Source: Candidatus Zixiibacteriota bacterium
GTDB taxonomy: Bacteria; Zixibacteria; MSB-5A5; GN15; JACZUZ01
DNA length: 64,000 bases
Direction: 5' to 3'
Assembly (NCBI GenBank): GCA_024280835.1
Contig: JAJRPJ010000010.1
Location: 248,001 to 312,000, forward strand
How positions within the stretch are numbered: position 1 is the first letter of the stretch; every line of letters starts with the position of its first letter. This document shows, piece by piece, positions 54,814 to 64,000 of this stretch. Made by a program: the position numbers and the translations under genes. A model generated the notes under the pieces. That model saw nothing but the letters and a program-made list of their open reading frames with translations. It was not told the DNA's origin and searched no databases.

Positions 54814-55311
54814 ATGAGTGATAGTAAGCCATTAGTTGCGGTGATTATGGGTTCGAAGTCTGACTGGGACGAGATGCGTCATGCAGTTGAGACACTTGAG
54901 AACATGAACATAGCATGTGATGTGCGAGCGCTTTCGGCGCATCGGACACATGATGCGGTGGTTGAGTTTATTCAAGCCAGCGAGAAGAATGGCGTTGAAG
55001 TGTTTATCGCTGGGGCTGGTGGCGCGGCGCATTTGGCGGGAGTGGTTGCGGCTTTGACTACCGCGCCTGTTCTGGGTGTGCCGATGAAATCTGCGGCGCT
55101 TAATGGTATGGACTCGTTGCTTTCGACAGTGCAAATGCCTGCGGGGATTCCTGTGGCGACATTGGCGATTGGTAAGCCGGGGTGTATCAATGCGGCTTTG
55201 TTTGCGGCGGCGATTTTGGGTACTAGTCGTCCAGAGATTCGTGCGAAGATTGCGGCATTCCGTAAAGCCAAGTCTGATGCGATTCTAGCGCAGCCAGATC
55301 CACGTAAGTAG
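54814..55311 (+). CDS. purE: N5-carboxyaminoimidazole ribonucleotide mutase
   Basis: A 165-residue enzyme of purine synthesis, class I PurE type, which moves the carboxyl group of N5-CAIR to make CAIR. The typical segments are [41 protein letters not shown] and GVPMKS, with [17 protein letters not shown] near the end. PurK, its usual partner, is not in the window. Sharing an operon with isocitrate dehydrogenase is not usual. Confidence 0.95.
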   Translation: MSDSKPLVAVIMGSKSDWDEMRHAVETLENMNIACDVRALSAHRTHDAVVEFIQASEKNGVEVFIAGAGGAAHLAGVVAALTTAPVLGVPMKSAALNGMDSLLSTVQMPAGIPVATLAIGKPGCINAALFAAAILGTSRPEIRAKIAAFRKAKSDAILAQPDPRK

Positions 55312-55381
55312 GTCAGTTGTTGCCGCGGTGAAACACTGTTTGTTTGTTTGGGAGCCAATAGTTGATTGGAGGAAGTAGGAG

Positions 55382-55588
55382 ATGGAGAGTTATGCGACTT
55401 TGTTTTGGGGGATTTTGTTTGGGGCGATCGGTGGGGGCTATCTCGTTTATGGTAGAAAGAATCGCCAGGGCGTAGCTCTATTGTCGGGAATCCTGCTTTG
55501 TATTGTGCCGTATTTTGTATCTGGTGTTGTCACTTTGGTCATAGTTGGTGTGGCGCTGATGGCTTTGCCGTTTGTTGTGCGATATTGA
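55382..55588 (+). CDS. Small two-helix membrane protein
   Basis: A 68-residue protein with a strong ribosome site (GGAGGAAGTAGGAG). It has a glycine-rich first helix ([17 protein letters not shown]), a short basic turn (RKNRQG) and one or two further hydrophobic stretches to the end. No function is known to me; short proteins of this type are common next to metabolic genes. It lies 70 bases after purE on the same strand. Confidence 0.6.
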   Translation: MESYATLFWGILFGAIGGGYLVYGRKNRQGVALLSGILLCIVPYFVSGVVTLVIVGVALMALPFVVRY

Positions 55589-55612
55589 GATAGAAAATTA
55601 TCTTATCCAAAG

Positions 55613-57301
55613 CTATTCGGCGGCATAGACGACTTTCCCAGCGATGATAGTATAGAGGGCTTTGGTTTTTAGGATTTGTTCGGGAGATATTTTGAAGATA
55701 TCTTTGTCAAGAACTGTGATATCCGCGAGTTTGCCAATTACCAGTGCCCCACGTTCATCTTCTGCAAACTCGGCATAAGCTGCATCGATTGTGAAACCGC
55801 GCACTGCCTCGGTTATAGATAATTTTTCTTCTGCGTGCCAGCCGTCTTTTGGCCAGCCGTTGTGGTCTTGGCGAGTAACTGCGGCATGAATTCCCCAGAG
55901 TGGATTGATACTCTCCACTGGTGCATCCGATCCCAAAGGAATCCGCACACCACTATTAAGCAATTTACGCCAAGCGTAGGCTCCTGCGATTCTCTTTGGT
56001 CCAACTCTCTCCTCGACCCAGTACATATCTGAAGTTGCGTGTGTCGGTTGCATCGCGGGAATCACTCCGAGTTTTGCGAAACGTGGGATATCTGATTCTG
56101 AAATCACTTGGCTGTGTTCTATGCGTAGGCGAGCGTCGGAGGCTCCAGTCTTGGTAAGTGTTTCCTCATAAGAGTCGAGTGTTTCGCGGACGCCTCTATC
56201 ACCAATGGCATGTGTGCAAACCTGAAAGCCAGCGTCAACAGCGCGTTCTGTTAGAGCTAAAACAGAGTCAGGTGCGGTGAGGGCTAGTCCTGATAATTCT
56301 GGCCTGTCGGAATATGGCTCAAGTAGCCAAGCGCCTCGTGAACCCAGAGCGCCATCGGCGTAGATTTTAATTGAGCGGATGTTAACGAACCCATTGGCTT
56401 CGGTCGTTGGGCCCTTGGGGAGATACGAATCAAGCAGGGCAGTTTCAGTGGAACTGAGCATGGCATTGATGCGCAAAGTCAGTGAGTCGTTTTGGGCGAG
56501 GTCACGGTAGATGGCTAGTCCAACCGAATCCACTCCTGCGTCGTGGACACCGACAAGTCCCAGTCGATTACATTCCCTGATGCCAGTGGCGACCCAGTTC
56601 CGGCGCTCGGCATAGGAGGGATTTTCGAGAAACTTTGATATCAAGTCGATCGCATTGTCGACAAATATGCCAGTTGGGGCGCCGTTGGTGTCTCGGACAA
56701 TTCTTCCACCAGGAGGGTCTTGGGTTTGGCTGTCGATACCGCAGATTTCCAGAGCGCGGCGGTTCACCCAACAGGCATGGCCATCGATACGGCGCAAATA
56801 GACGGGATGTGAATTTGTTTCGGTAAGGTCGGCGAAAGTGGGAAAAGTTTTCTCTGTCCAATCGTTTTGATCCCAGCCACGGCCTTGTAGCCAAGCGCCT
56901 TTTGGAGTCGTGGCCAGAGCTTCAATGACTAGGTCACGAATCTCTGCGGACGAACTGGTTCCCACCAAGTCAAGTTGGCTAAAGAGTTTCCCGACTCCCT
57001 CGACATGGGCGTGCGCGTCAATTAGACCTGGAATGACTATTCCGCCATTGATGTTGATTCGCTGTGCTTTTTCTCCTGTCCAAGTTAGGGCGCCAGCTTC
57101 TGTGCCAAAGAATACTACTTTTCCGCCCCGAATTAGCATGGCTTCAGCGGTGGGCCGCTCGGGGTCCATTGTGTAAATGGTTCCGCCGCTAATGATTAAA
57201 TCTTCGGTTGGGCTATTGGTTGCGCAATGGATTCCGCTCAATGCCAGCGCTAAGGCCATGAGAATAAGATGGCTCGGACGAGAGTTGGGGAGTTTTTTCA
57301 T
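55613..57301 (-). CDS. Exported YtcJ-like amidohydrolase
   Basis: A 562-residue metal-dependent hydrolase. The start at 57301 gives a signal segment (residues about 9-27, ILMALALALSGIHC), which may be a lipoprotein signal though the lipobox is weak. The amidohydrolase metal site is GLIDAHAHVEG at the start of the barrel, with later IEHSQVISESD and PLGSDAPVESINPLWGI. The family splits amide or ester bonds of mostly unknown substrates. It is convergent with the small membrane protein gene, with 24 bases between. Confidence 0.85.
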   Translation of the reverse strand: MKKLPNSRPSHLILMALALALSGIHCATNSPTEDLIISGGTIYTMDPERPTAEAMLIRGGKVVFFGTEAGALTWTGEKAQRININGGIVIPGLIDAHAHVEGVGKLFSQLDLVGTSSSAEIRDLVIEALATTPKGAWLQGRGWDQNDWTEKTFPTFADLTETNSHPVYLRRIDGHACWVNRRALEICGIDSQTQDPPGGRIVRDTNGAPTGIFVDNAIDLISKFLENPSYAERRNWVATGIRECNRLGLVGVHDAGVDSVGLAIYRDLAQNDSLTLRINAMLSSTETALLDSYLPKGPTTEANGFVNIRSIKIYADGALGSRGAWLLEPYSDRPELSGLALTAPDSVLALTERAVDAGFQVCTHAIGDRGVRETLDSYEETLTKTGASDARLRIEHSQVISESDIPRFAKLGVIPAMQPTHATSDMYWVEERVGPKRIAGAYAWRKLLNSGVRIPLGSDAPVESINPLWGIHAAVTRQDHNGWPKDGWHAEEKLSITEAVRGFTIDAAYAEFAEDERGALVIGKLADITVLDKDIFKISPEQILKTKALYTIIAGKVVYAAE

Positions 57302-57520
57302 ATTGCATAATAAGAGTTCAATCGCTAAAGTTCGCAAGTCTTGCCCAGAAATTAGTCGACTCTGAGTGTCGTGTAGTTATCATGTCGCAATACGGCTGTT
57401 GGTTTGTATGCGAGGCTATTCGATAGTACGAATTAGAGTTGTTCTAAGAGTGAACAGCGCCTTGATTTCAGCCGATACAAATAGATGGATAGTATCCACC
57501 CCGCTGATTGACCTAGAGCC

Positions 57521-57547
57521 GTTCCTGTTGCAAATTGGAACAGGAAC
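57521..57547. promoter_or_regulatory. Nine-bp inverted repeat upstream of the pentose-phosphate operon
   Basis: GTTCCTGTT-CAAATTG-like loop-AACAGGAAC is a perfect palindrome with a nine-base centre, 162 bases before tal. It could be an operator or a leader hairpin. The rest of the 407-base gap (57302-57708) shows no gene I can support. Confidence 0.4.
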
Positions 57548-57708
57548 CTCGGCCAGTTATGGTGGTTTAAGGAAACGGAAAAGAGCTTTCCGAGTGACTT
57601 TGAAAGCTTGTATATTAGCGTGGCTTTTCTGGTGGAGATTAGACCGCTGGTTACGGAGTATCCCTATTTAAGAGCATTTTTAGGAAACAATAATCGAAAG
57701 GATAGACG

Positions 57709-58830
57709 ATGAGTTCTGATAAATTAAACACGCACAAAATGTGGGACCATGGCCAGTCACCCTGGCTGGACGATATATCCAAATGTATGCTTGAATCAGG
57801 CGATTTGGAGAGAATGGTCTATAAAGAGGGGATTCGTGGTGTTACCACGAATCCGTCGATTTTCGAAAAAGCGATTTCTTCTGGTGACTGTGGGTATCCT
57901 GAGGATATTCGGCGCTTTCTTGCCGAAGGGAAAAATGTAGTTGAGGTTTATGAGGCGCTTACTAGCGCCGATGTTATCGGCGCGGCGGATATTATGCGCA
58001 CATTACACGATGAATCTGGTGGAGTTGATGGATTCGTCAGTTGGGAAGAGGCGCCAGAATGGGCTGAGGATGAAGAGAAGACTGTAACCGAAGGCAGACG
58101 TTTGGCGGGGATTGTTAACCGTCCGAATCTGTTTGTAAAAGTTCCATCTACACCTGCGGGAATCGCGGCGCTGCGCCGTTTGACTCGCGATGGCGTTTCA
58201 GTCAATATGACACTAATTTTTTCTCGTGACCAGTATCTTAACGTAGCTGAAGCATATATCGCGGGTCTTGAAGATAGGCTAGCTGATGGTAACTCTTTGA
58301 GTGACGTTAGCTCGGTGGCTTCGGTGTTCATTAGTCGCGTTGATACAGTGGTCGACAATCAACTGACTGCGTTAAAATCACCTGAAGCTGATGCGCTTAA
58401 GGGTAAAATTGGTGTAGCCAATACCAAAATGGTTTATCAGGACTACTTGCGTCTGTTCAAGAATGTGCGCTTTGAGAAGCTCGCCAAAGAAGGCGCCAAA
58501 GTTCAACGTCCACTTTGGGCTTCCACGGGCACAAAAAACCCCGAATATTCTGACACATTGTATGTCACTGAATTAGTGGCTCCAGAAACGGTCAATACGA
58601 TTCCAGCCAAGACAATTGTGGCGCTTCAAGATCATGGCGTGATACGAGCCAATGCTGCGCTCGAAAATGTTGACGAAGCTGAAGCGCAGTTGAAAAGACT
58701 TGAGAGTTTGGGTATTTCACTTGAAGAAATTAATGCTGACTTACTGACAGCGGGTCTCAAGTCATTTGGTAAGAGTTATGATGACTTGATTGCGACTATC
58801 CAAAAATCATTAGAGGTTATCCATGAGTGA
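57709..58830 (+). CDS. tal: Transaldolase
   Basis: A 373-residue enzyme of the non-oxidative pentose phosphate path that moves a three-carbon dihydroxyacetone unit. The motifs GVTTNPSIFEKAI and NLFVKVPSTPAGIAAL (with the Schiff-base lysine) are clear. The length is that of the longer transaldolases that in some bacteria are fused to glucose-6-phosphate isomerase. Here the isomerase is a separate gene starting eight bases before this stop. A GAAAGGA ribosome site precedes the ATG. Confidence 0.93.
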   Translation: MSSDKLNTHKMWDHGQSPWLDDISKCMLESGDLERMVYKEGIRGVTTNPSIFEKAISSGDCGYPEDIRRFLAEGKNVVEVYEALTSADVIGAADIMRTLHDESGGVDGFVSWEEAPEWAEDEEKTVTEGRRLAGIVNRPNLFVKVPSTPAGIAALRRLTRDGVSVNMTLIFSRDQYLNVAEAYIAGLEDRLADGNSLSDVSSVASVFISRVDTVVDNQLTALKSPEADALKGKIGVANTKMVYQDYLRLFKNVRFEKLAKEGAKVQRPLWASTGTKNPEYSDTLYVTELVAPETVNTIPAKTIVALQDHGVIRANAALENVDEAEAQLKRLESLGISLEEINADLLTAGLKSFGKSYDDLIATIQKSLEVIHE

Positions 58831-60580
58831 GGAAAACACATTGAGTGTCGCTTTCGAGATTGAGGCTGGACGGGTTAGTTCGTCATACCAGGAAGCGCTA
58901 CAGCGTGGTGATAAAGAGCGTTTTGTTGAGCGTCTCTTTGCGCGTGAGGCAGAAGTCTTTGGCAAAAGCGGTGATGCGTTAGCGTCGATTAACAATCGTC
59001 TAGGCTGGTTGCCGATTGTCGAGCAAATGTCCGAGAAATCGCAAGAGTTGCGTGATTTCGCAGATGGTGTCATCAGCGCGGGATTCAAACATTTGGTTGT
59101 GTTGGGCATGGGCGGCAGTTCACTGGCGCCTGAAACTTTTGCGAAGATTTTCCATACCCGTGGCGCTCTGGATACAATTGATATTATTGATTCGACATAT
59201 CCCGAAATGCTCCGAGGATTATTGTCACGTATTGATTTGGCTAAGACAATTTTCATTGTCGCTAGTAAGTCAGGCAAGACCGTCGAAACACTTTCTCAGG
59301 CGCGGTTTTTCTTGTCGCAATTGGAAACTGCCGAGATTGTGAAGCCCGGCGCTCAGTTTATTGCTATCACAGATCCAGGGTCATTTCTCGAAGAGTTTGC
59401 GGCGACGAATAGTTTCCGCAAAGTGTTTTTGAATCCTGCGGATATTGGTGGTCGTTATTCGGCGCTGTCATACTTTGGTTTGGTTCCCGCTGCATTTACG
59501 CGCGCAAATTTGGGTGTGATGATGACACTCGCAGTTGAGGGCTACCAGCGTCTGAGTCAGCAAAGCGCCTCAGAGAATAGCGCCTACCAACTAGGAGCTC
59601 TTTGGGGAGTATGCGCCGAAGTGGATATAGATAAACTGACCATTGTGACATCCAAATCACTGGCGCCATTGGCTCCTTGGATTGAGCAATTAGTCGCCGA
59701 GTCAACAGGCAAAGAAGGCAAAGGTGTTGTGCCTTTGGATGCTGAGCCAGTGGCGAGTTTTTCAGAGTATGGCGATGACAGGATGTTCTTGTTCTTAACA
59801 ATCACCGGTGAGGCCGATGAGGCTTTAGTTGCTTTGCGCGAAGACGCGCTTCGCGCTGGAGCGCCTGTGGCTTCGATTGAATGGCGGAATCCACTTGAAG
59901 TCGGATTCGAGTTCTTACGCCAAGAAGTTGCCACGGCTACTGCGGGATTTGTTTTGGGTATTAATCCTTTTGATGAGCCGAATGTTCAGGAATCCAAAGA
60001 CAATACTGCTAAGATTCTTGATGAATTGAAGAACACTGGCGAACTGCCGCAGCCGACTGTGCAAGCGCTTTGGGATGGATTGAGTGTCTATGAAATCGGT
60101 GATATCGCCGCTCTTGAACAGGATGAACTAAAGACTCCAGGCAAGGCCATCAAACGTTTCTTCACTGGGTTGCACGAGGATTCGTATGTTGCAATTTTGG
60201 GCTACTTTGAACGCACAGCTAAAACAGAGCGTGCTCTTGAGAATTTGCGGACTATTATTCGTAGCAAATTTGGTGTGGCCACTTTGCGAGGCTATGGGCC
60301 GCGTTATTTGCATTCAATTGGCCAGCTTTACAAAGGTGGCGCAGCAAAAGGACAGTTTATTGTCTTCACTCGGCCTGATAGTAAAGAGCTGGAAATTCCC
60401 GAAACAGAGTTTAGTTTTAATCAATTGATTCTGGCGCAGGCCTTGGGTGATACTGGATCTTATGTGAAGCGTAATTTGCCGACACTAATGTTCAAAGCCA
60501 CCGAGTCACCCGAAGTAGCCATCGATTTTCTGGCGGCACAGATTGATATGGCCTTTGCGGAGAGTGTTGCTCAGGTTTAG
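58823..60580 (+). CDS. pgi: Glucose-6-phosphate isomerase (SIS-domain, Tal-Pgi fusion-type)
   Basis: A 585-residue enzyme that interconverts glucose-6-phosphate and fructose-6-phosphate. Sugar-isomerase motifs are visible: VVLGMGGSSLAPETF, FIVASKSGKTVETLS, TDPGSFLEEFA and GINPFDEPNVQESK near residue 390. It is closest in style to the isomerase half of bifunctional Tal-Pgi proteins, which fits its eight-base overlap with tal. The two are translationally coupled. Confidence 0.9.
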   Translation: MSEENTLSVAFEIEAGRVSSSYQEALQRGDKERFVERLFAREAEVFGKSGDALASINNRLGWLPIVEQMSEKSQELRDFADGVISAGFKHLVVLGMGGSSLAPETFAKIFHTRGALDTIDIIDSTYPEMLRGLLSRIDLAKTIFIVASKSGKTVETLSQARFFLSQLETAEIVKPGAQFIAITDPGSFLEEFAATNSFRKVFLNPADIGGRYSALSYFGLVPAAFTRANLGVMMTLAVEGYQRLSQQSASENSAYQLGALWGVCAEVDIDKLTIVTSKSLAPLAPWIEQLVAESTGKEGKGVVPLDAEPVASFSEYGDDRMFLFLTITGEADEALVALREDALRAGAPVASIEWRNPLEVGFEFLRQEVATATAGFVLGINPFDEPNVQESKDNTAKILDELKNTGELPQPTVQALWDGLSVYEIGDIAALEQDELKTPGKAIKRFFTGLHEDSYVAILGYFERTAKTERALENLRTIIRSKFGVATLRGYGPRYLHSIGQLYKGGAAKGQFIVFTRPDSKELEIPETEFSFNQLILAQALGDTGSYVKRNLPTLMFKATESPEVAIDFLAAQIDMAFAESVAQV

Positions 60581-60680
60581 AGTTTGTTGTTTTAGAGTGT
60601 TATGGCCGAGATTGTAGAGCACAAAACGTAAGATGAGATTGCCAACACGACAGTAGTGACTGTCTATAAGGAGAGAAATA

Positions 60681-62735
60681 GTGAGCATGGATTCGAACTT
60701 TGATCCCAGTAGTTTTGGTTCCAATTGGGACGCCAAAGCTTTCTTCAAGAATGATCGTGGCTTTGTAGCAGATAAACTGTCTGAGGATGTGAAAGAAAAG
60801 CTGACAATGCTCGGGGCCTATGCGCGTGGGTCGATTATCAAAATGACCACCAACGCTGGTTCGGGACATCCTGGCGGCTCAATGTCGTCTTTGGAAATGT
60901 ATCTGCTCTTGTACTCGCTGGCTAAACTTCGTCCAGACGAACCACGATGGGAAGATCGCGATAGAATTATAATTTCGCATGGTCACACCTCACCAGGCGC
61001 CTATTCAGCTCTCGGTTACAATGGATTTTTCAATGTCAAAGATGCCGAGCGGGAGTTCCGTTTAGCTGGTTCACCATTTGAGGGACATGTCGAGCGGTCG
61101 GTGCCAGGGATTGAATGGGATTCAGGCAATCTTGGACAGGGGCTTTCTGCGGCTTGCGGAAAAGCTGTTGCCGCCAAGGCGCTAGGGAAATCGTTCCATA
61201 CATTCGTTATCATGGGTGATGGCGAACAGCAAAAAGGTCAAATTGCCGAAGCGAGACGATTCGCCGCTAAAACCAAACTCAACTCGGTGACGGCTTTGAT
61301 TGATTACAATAAATTGCAGATTAGTGGTGATATAAGTGATGTGATGCCTCAGCAAATCGCCGCTGGATGGCGCTCGGATGGTTGGAATGTTGTTGAAGTG
61401 GACGGTCATGATTTGGACGCTTTATATGCAGCTCTTAAAACAAGTTATGCCGCGCAAGGCACAGACGCCGCTCCGACGGTAATTATTGCCACCACCATTA
61501 TGGGGAAGGGTTATCCCGCAATTGAAAATGATCACAATTATCACGGCGCCGCGCTCAAACCAGAGCAAGCTCGCGAGGCATTCGTTGCGTTGGGTCTGAC
61601 CGCCGATGGTTATGACGATCTTGATAAGCTAGCGGAGACGCGCAAAGCTGGAACCTCGGTGACACTACCTGCGTTTCCGACGGTCGAGCCAAAGGTCAAA
61701 CAGGGCGAACCGCGCACATATCCAGTCGATGAGAAAGTCGATAACCGTAGCGCTTGGGGCAATGCCCTAGTAGATATTGGGAAAGTCAATAACATAGATA
61801 AAGCAGATGGATTGGCTTGTGTGGTTTATGATTGTGATTTGGCTGTTTCGGTTAAGACAGGTGGTTTTGCCAAAGAGTTTCCTGATAATTTCATTCAGTA
61901 TGGAATTGCCGAACATTCAACTTGCACTTCCGCTGGCGCGACAAGTTCCGAAGGCGTTTTGACGTTCTGGTCCGACTTTGGAGTCTTTGGTGTTAGTGAG
62001 ACATATAATCAAAGTCGTTTGAACGATATCAACCATGCCAACTTGAAAATCGCTTGCACGCATTGCGGGCTAGATGTTGGCGAGGATGGCAAAACACATC
62101 AGTGTATTGATTATTTTGCGCTCAGTCGTTCTGTTTTTGGCTGGCGTTTGTTTACTCCAGCCGATCCGAATCAGACAGACAGAATAGTGCGTCACATCAG
62201 CTCAACTTATGGCAATGCTTTAATTGTTATGGGACGCTCAAAAATGAATCCGATTTCAGCGCCTGACGGTTCGGCTCTCTTTGGCACTGATTATAAGTTC
62301 CAAGCTGGGCGCACAGATTTGATTCGTGATGGTCGAGGTGTGACGGTGTTCTGCGCTGGCAATGTGGCGGCGGAAGGTGTCGCGGCATATGAGGCTCTGC
62401 ACGCAGAGGGAATTGATGTGCGTTTGATTTCATCGGCGCATTGGGCGGATTTTCATGAAGCGGATCTTGAACGAATTGCCGAATTTGGTAAGATAGTGAC
62501 TGTCGAAGATCATAATGTCAATACTGGCATTGGTGTTTCGCTTTCATCTGAATTGTTTGCAATGGGTTTGAGCGCAGAGATAATTAAACTTGGGGTGCGT
62601 GAATATGGTCCATCTGGAAAAGCAACTGACGTGTACAAGCTAATGGGTATTGATTCAGGAGCGATTGTCTCCGCCGTTAAGACACTATTGACACAGGACT
62701 CCACTCCAAGCAAGAACGCTATGGCTTCTGCTTAG
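60681..62735 (+). CDS. tkt: Transketolase
   Basis: A 684-residue thiamine-diphosphate enzyme that moves two-carbon units in the pentose phosphate path. Visible parts are TTNAGSGHPGGSMSSLEMY, HGHTSPGAYSAL, the ThDP motif GDGEQQKGQIAEA ending IDYNKLQ, and the pyrimidine half IQYGIAEHSTCTSAGA. It starts at a GTG six bases after AAGGAGAG; an ATG two codons later is equally good. It lies 100 bases after pgi. Confidence 0.93.
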   Translation: MSMDSNFDPSSFGSNWDAKAFFKNDRGFVADKLSEDVKEKLTMLGAYARGSIIKMTTNAGSGHPGGSMSSLEMYLLLYSLAKLRPDEPRWEDRDRIIISHGHTSPGAYSALGYNGFFNVKDAEREFRLAGSPFEGHVERSVPGIEWDSGNLGQGLSAACGKAVAAKALGKSFHTFVIMGDGEQQKGQIAEARRFAAKTKLNSVTALIDYNKLQISGDISDVMPQQIAAGWRSDGWNVVEVDGHDLDALYAALKTSYAAQGTDAAPTVIIATTIMGKGYPAIENDHNYHGAALKPEQAREAFVALGLTADGYDDLDKLAETRKAGTSVTLPAFPTVEPKVKQGEPRTYPVDEKVDNRSAWGNALVDIGKVNNIDKADGLACVVYDCDLAVSVKTGGFAKEFPDNFIQYGIAEHSTCTSAGATSSEGVLTFWSDFGVFGVSETYNQSRLNDINHANLKIACTHCGLDVGEDGKTHQCIDYFALSRSVFGWRLFTPADPNQTDRIVRHISSTYGNALIVMGRSKMNPISAPDGSALFGTDYKFQAGRTDLIRDGRGVTVFCAGNVAAEGVAAYEALHAEGIDVRLISSAHWADFHEADLERIAEFGKIVTVEDHNVNTGIGVSLSSELFAMGLSAEIIKLGVREYGPSGKATDVYKLMGIDSGAIVSAVKTLLTQDSTPSKNAMASA

Positions 62736-62792
62736 AGTTCTTGGAGAGTTGTCTCTGTCGCATAAGAGCAAAAAGAAAGAAGGATTGAAAAT

Positions 62793-63713
62793 ATGCAATT
62801 AGCAATTATTGGACTTGGAAAAATGGGCGCCAATATGACAGAGCGCCTGCTCAATGGAGGGCACAGTGTCGTGGTCTTTGATACGTCTGCTGAGAACATA
62901 CAGGAGTCGGTCAACAAAGGCGCAATCGGTTCCGATTCTCTTGAAGATGCAATTGGTAAACTCGGAGAGCGCAAGATTGTTTGGATGATGGTTCCTTCAG
63001 GTGATATCACTGAAAAAGTCTTCAAATCGGCGCTTGGATTCTTGAACGACAATGATATTCTCATTGACGGTGGTAATTCGTTTTACAAAGACTCCGTTCG
63101 TCGTCATGAAGTCGCTTTAGCTACTGGCGTACATTTTATTGACGCTGGAACTTCAGGCGGTGTTTGGGGGCTTGAGGTTGGGTATTGTTTGATGGTTGGT
63201 GGCAACGCCGAACCAGTAGAACATGCCAGTGAGATTTTCAAAACTTTGGCTCCGCCGAATGGTTTCCAGCGAGTTGGCGAATCTGGTGCGGGTCATTATG
63301 TCAAGATGATTCATAATGGCATTGAGTATGGAATGATGCAGGCCTACGCTGTAGGATTTCAAATCCTGCACGCTTCAAAATATGATATAGATTTGCAGGC
63401 CGTCGCTGGTCTTTGGGGGCAGGGGTCTGTCGTGCGCTCATGGTTACTTGAGTTGTTGGAATTGGCGCTCAAGGACGATCCAGGTCTTGATAAGATTAAG
63501 GGCCATGTTAGTGACTCTGGTGAAGGGCGCTGGACTGTCAAAGAGGCGATTGATTTGGATGTGCCAGCATTGTCATTGACACATGCTTTGATGGCGCGTT
63601 TTCGTTCACGTCAGGAGAACACTTTCGCTGATAGAACATTGGCAGCGCTGCGGAATCAGTTTGGTGGACATGCGGTGAAGAAATCTGAATCACCTGAGCC
63701 AGTTGGCAAGTAG
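62793..63713 (+). CDS. gnd: 6-phosphogluconate dehydrogenase, short (decarboxylating) form
   Basis: A 306-residue enzyme that makes ribulose-5-phosphate. It has the NAD(P) loop IGLGKMGANMTERLL, then VVVFD, the substrate motif DAGTSGGVWGLEVGYCLMVGG and HYVKMIHNGIEYGMMQAYA with the catalytic lysine. The Asp after the second strand (VVVFDTS) suggests NAD rather than NADP as cofactor, which is family-based inference. A GAAAGAAGGA site precedes the ATG. Confidence 0.92.
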   Translation: MQLAIIGLGKMGANMTERLLNGGHSVVVFDTSAENIQESVNKGAIGSDSLEDAIGKLGERKIVWMMVPSGDITEKVFKSALGFLNDNDILIDGGNSFYKDSVRRHEVALATGVHFIDAGTSGGVWGLEVGYCLMVGGNAEPVEHASEIFKTLAPPNGFQRVGESGAGHYVKMIHNGIEYGMMQAYAVGFQILHASKYDIDLQAVAGLWGQGSVVRSWLLELLELALKDDPGLDKIKGHVSDSGEGRWTVKEAIDLDVPALSLTHALMARFRSRQENTFADRTLAALRNQFGGHAVKKSESPEPVGK

Positions 63714-63720
63714 AGTAGAA

Positions 63721-64000
63721 GTGACTGTGAAGAGTTCAACAGATTACAAGGATGCGCCGACCGAATTGGCTAATCCATTTCGCGTTGATGATGAAGTGAC
63801 GATTGGTGATGCGCCTTGCGCTTTAGTTATTTTCGGAGCTTCGGGTGATTTAACCCAGAGAAAACTTATCCCTGCGGTCTTTGCCTTGCGCCAGGGGGGC
63901 TATGTCGATTCGCATAATCCACTAATTGGTTTTGCGCGTAGCTCTCGTAGTGATGAACAGTTTCGCGCGGAAATGTCTGAAGCCCTGAAGAAGTTTTCAC
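63721..64000 (+). CDS. zwf: Glucose-6-phosphate dehydrogenase (5' part, cut by window edge)
   Basis: The first 93 codons of the gene, starting at GTG 63721 (a GTG at 63727 is an alternative), seven bases after gnd. CALVIFGASGDLTQRKLIPA is the nucleotide-binding GASGDL motif with the conserved RKL that follows, and LIGFARSSRSDEQFR is the usual next segment. It completes the oxidative branch encoded with gnd. The end lies outside the window. Confidence 0.9.
   Translation, partial: MTVKSSTDYKDAPTELANPFRVDDEVTIGDAPCALVIFGASGDLTQRKLIPAVFALRQGGYVDSHNPLIGFARSSRSDEQFRAEMSEALKKFS

Noticed and set aside
57366-57671. Plus-strand open frame of 101 codons before tal
   Set aside because: No ribosome site, residue use unlike real proteins (many Arg, Trp and Leu runs), and it covers the palindrome and likely promoter region.
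1-64000. CRISPR array, tRNA or rRNA genes
   Set aside because: No regularly spaced repeats, no convincing tRNA T-arm/anticodon pattern and no rRNA-like stretch was found by eye; a tRNAscan run would settle this.

Overview
The window looks like a chromosomal segment of a Gram-negative bacterium of the FCB superphylum, most like Candidatus Zixibacteria. This is inferred from protein style, not from a marker gene: secreted proteins with PKD, cohesin-like and dockerin modules ending in phrases like GGPGPVP, many multihaem c-type cytochromes, NHL propellers, and outer-membrane barrels. I recognised no rRNA, tRNA or CRISPR array.

Region 1 (1-13.4 kb, minus strand) is part of a tailed-phage head and structural module: portal, large terminase, prohead protease, a membrane/coiled-coil protein, a possible scaffold, a decoration protein, an HK97-like major capsid protein, then a sialidase-like propeller, a connector-like protein and a large secreted protein with a dockerin-like end. 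No integrase, tape measure or lysis gene is visible; the module runs off the left edge. It holds a plus-strand membrane-protein gene with its own sigma54-like promoter and a structured intergenic RNA after the capsid gene.

Region 2 (13.6-21.8 kb) is cell-envelope and secreted-protein territory: a TPR lipoprotein, a cohesin-like secreted protein, an unknown secreted protein, a RecB-like PD-(D/E)XK nuclease, a PKD-cupredoxin lipoprotein and an M43 metalloprotease with PKD, cohesin-like and dockerin modules.

Region 3 (22.1-33.9 kb, plus strand) is the most interesting: eight genes for three small multihaem cytochromes (4, 4 and 5 haems), two NHL propeller proteins, a 673-residue outer-membrane barrel, a large cytochrome with 11 CXXCH sites plus one CX3CH, and a membrane spermidine-synthase-like protein. 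The set has the parts of a trans-outer-membrane electron conduit, in a gene order I do not recognise. A sigma54-like promoter precedes the first gene.

Region 4 (33.9-47.7 kb): an HAD-IB phosphatase beside a CDP-alcohol phosphatidyltransferase (probably phosphatidylglycerol synthesis), two very large sensor kinases, a secreted M16 protease, and a cytochrome c-porin fusion gene broken by one in-frame TAA just before its haem motif.

Region 5 (47.7-53.3 kb) is an accessory patch: tandem CheR-like methyltransferase paralogs, dispersed hairpin repeats, remnants of IS3 and IS110 transposases, a frameshifted small zinc-ribbon gene, and several unknown genes.

Region 6 (53.3-64 kb) is housekeeping metabolism: isocitrate dehydrogenase, PurE, a small membrane protein, a YtcJ-like amidohydrolase, then a pentose-phosphate operon tal-pgi-tkt-gnd-zwf, cut by the right edge inside zwf.
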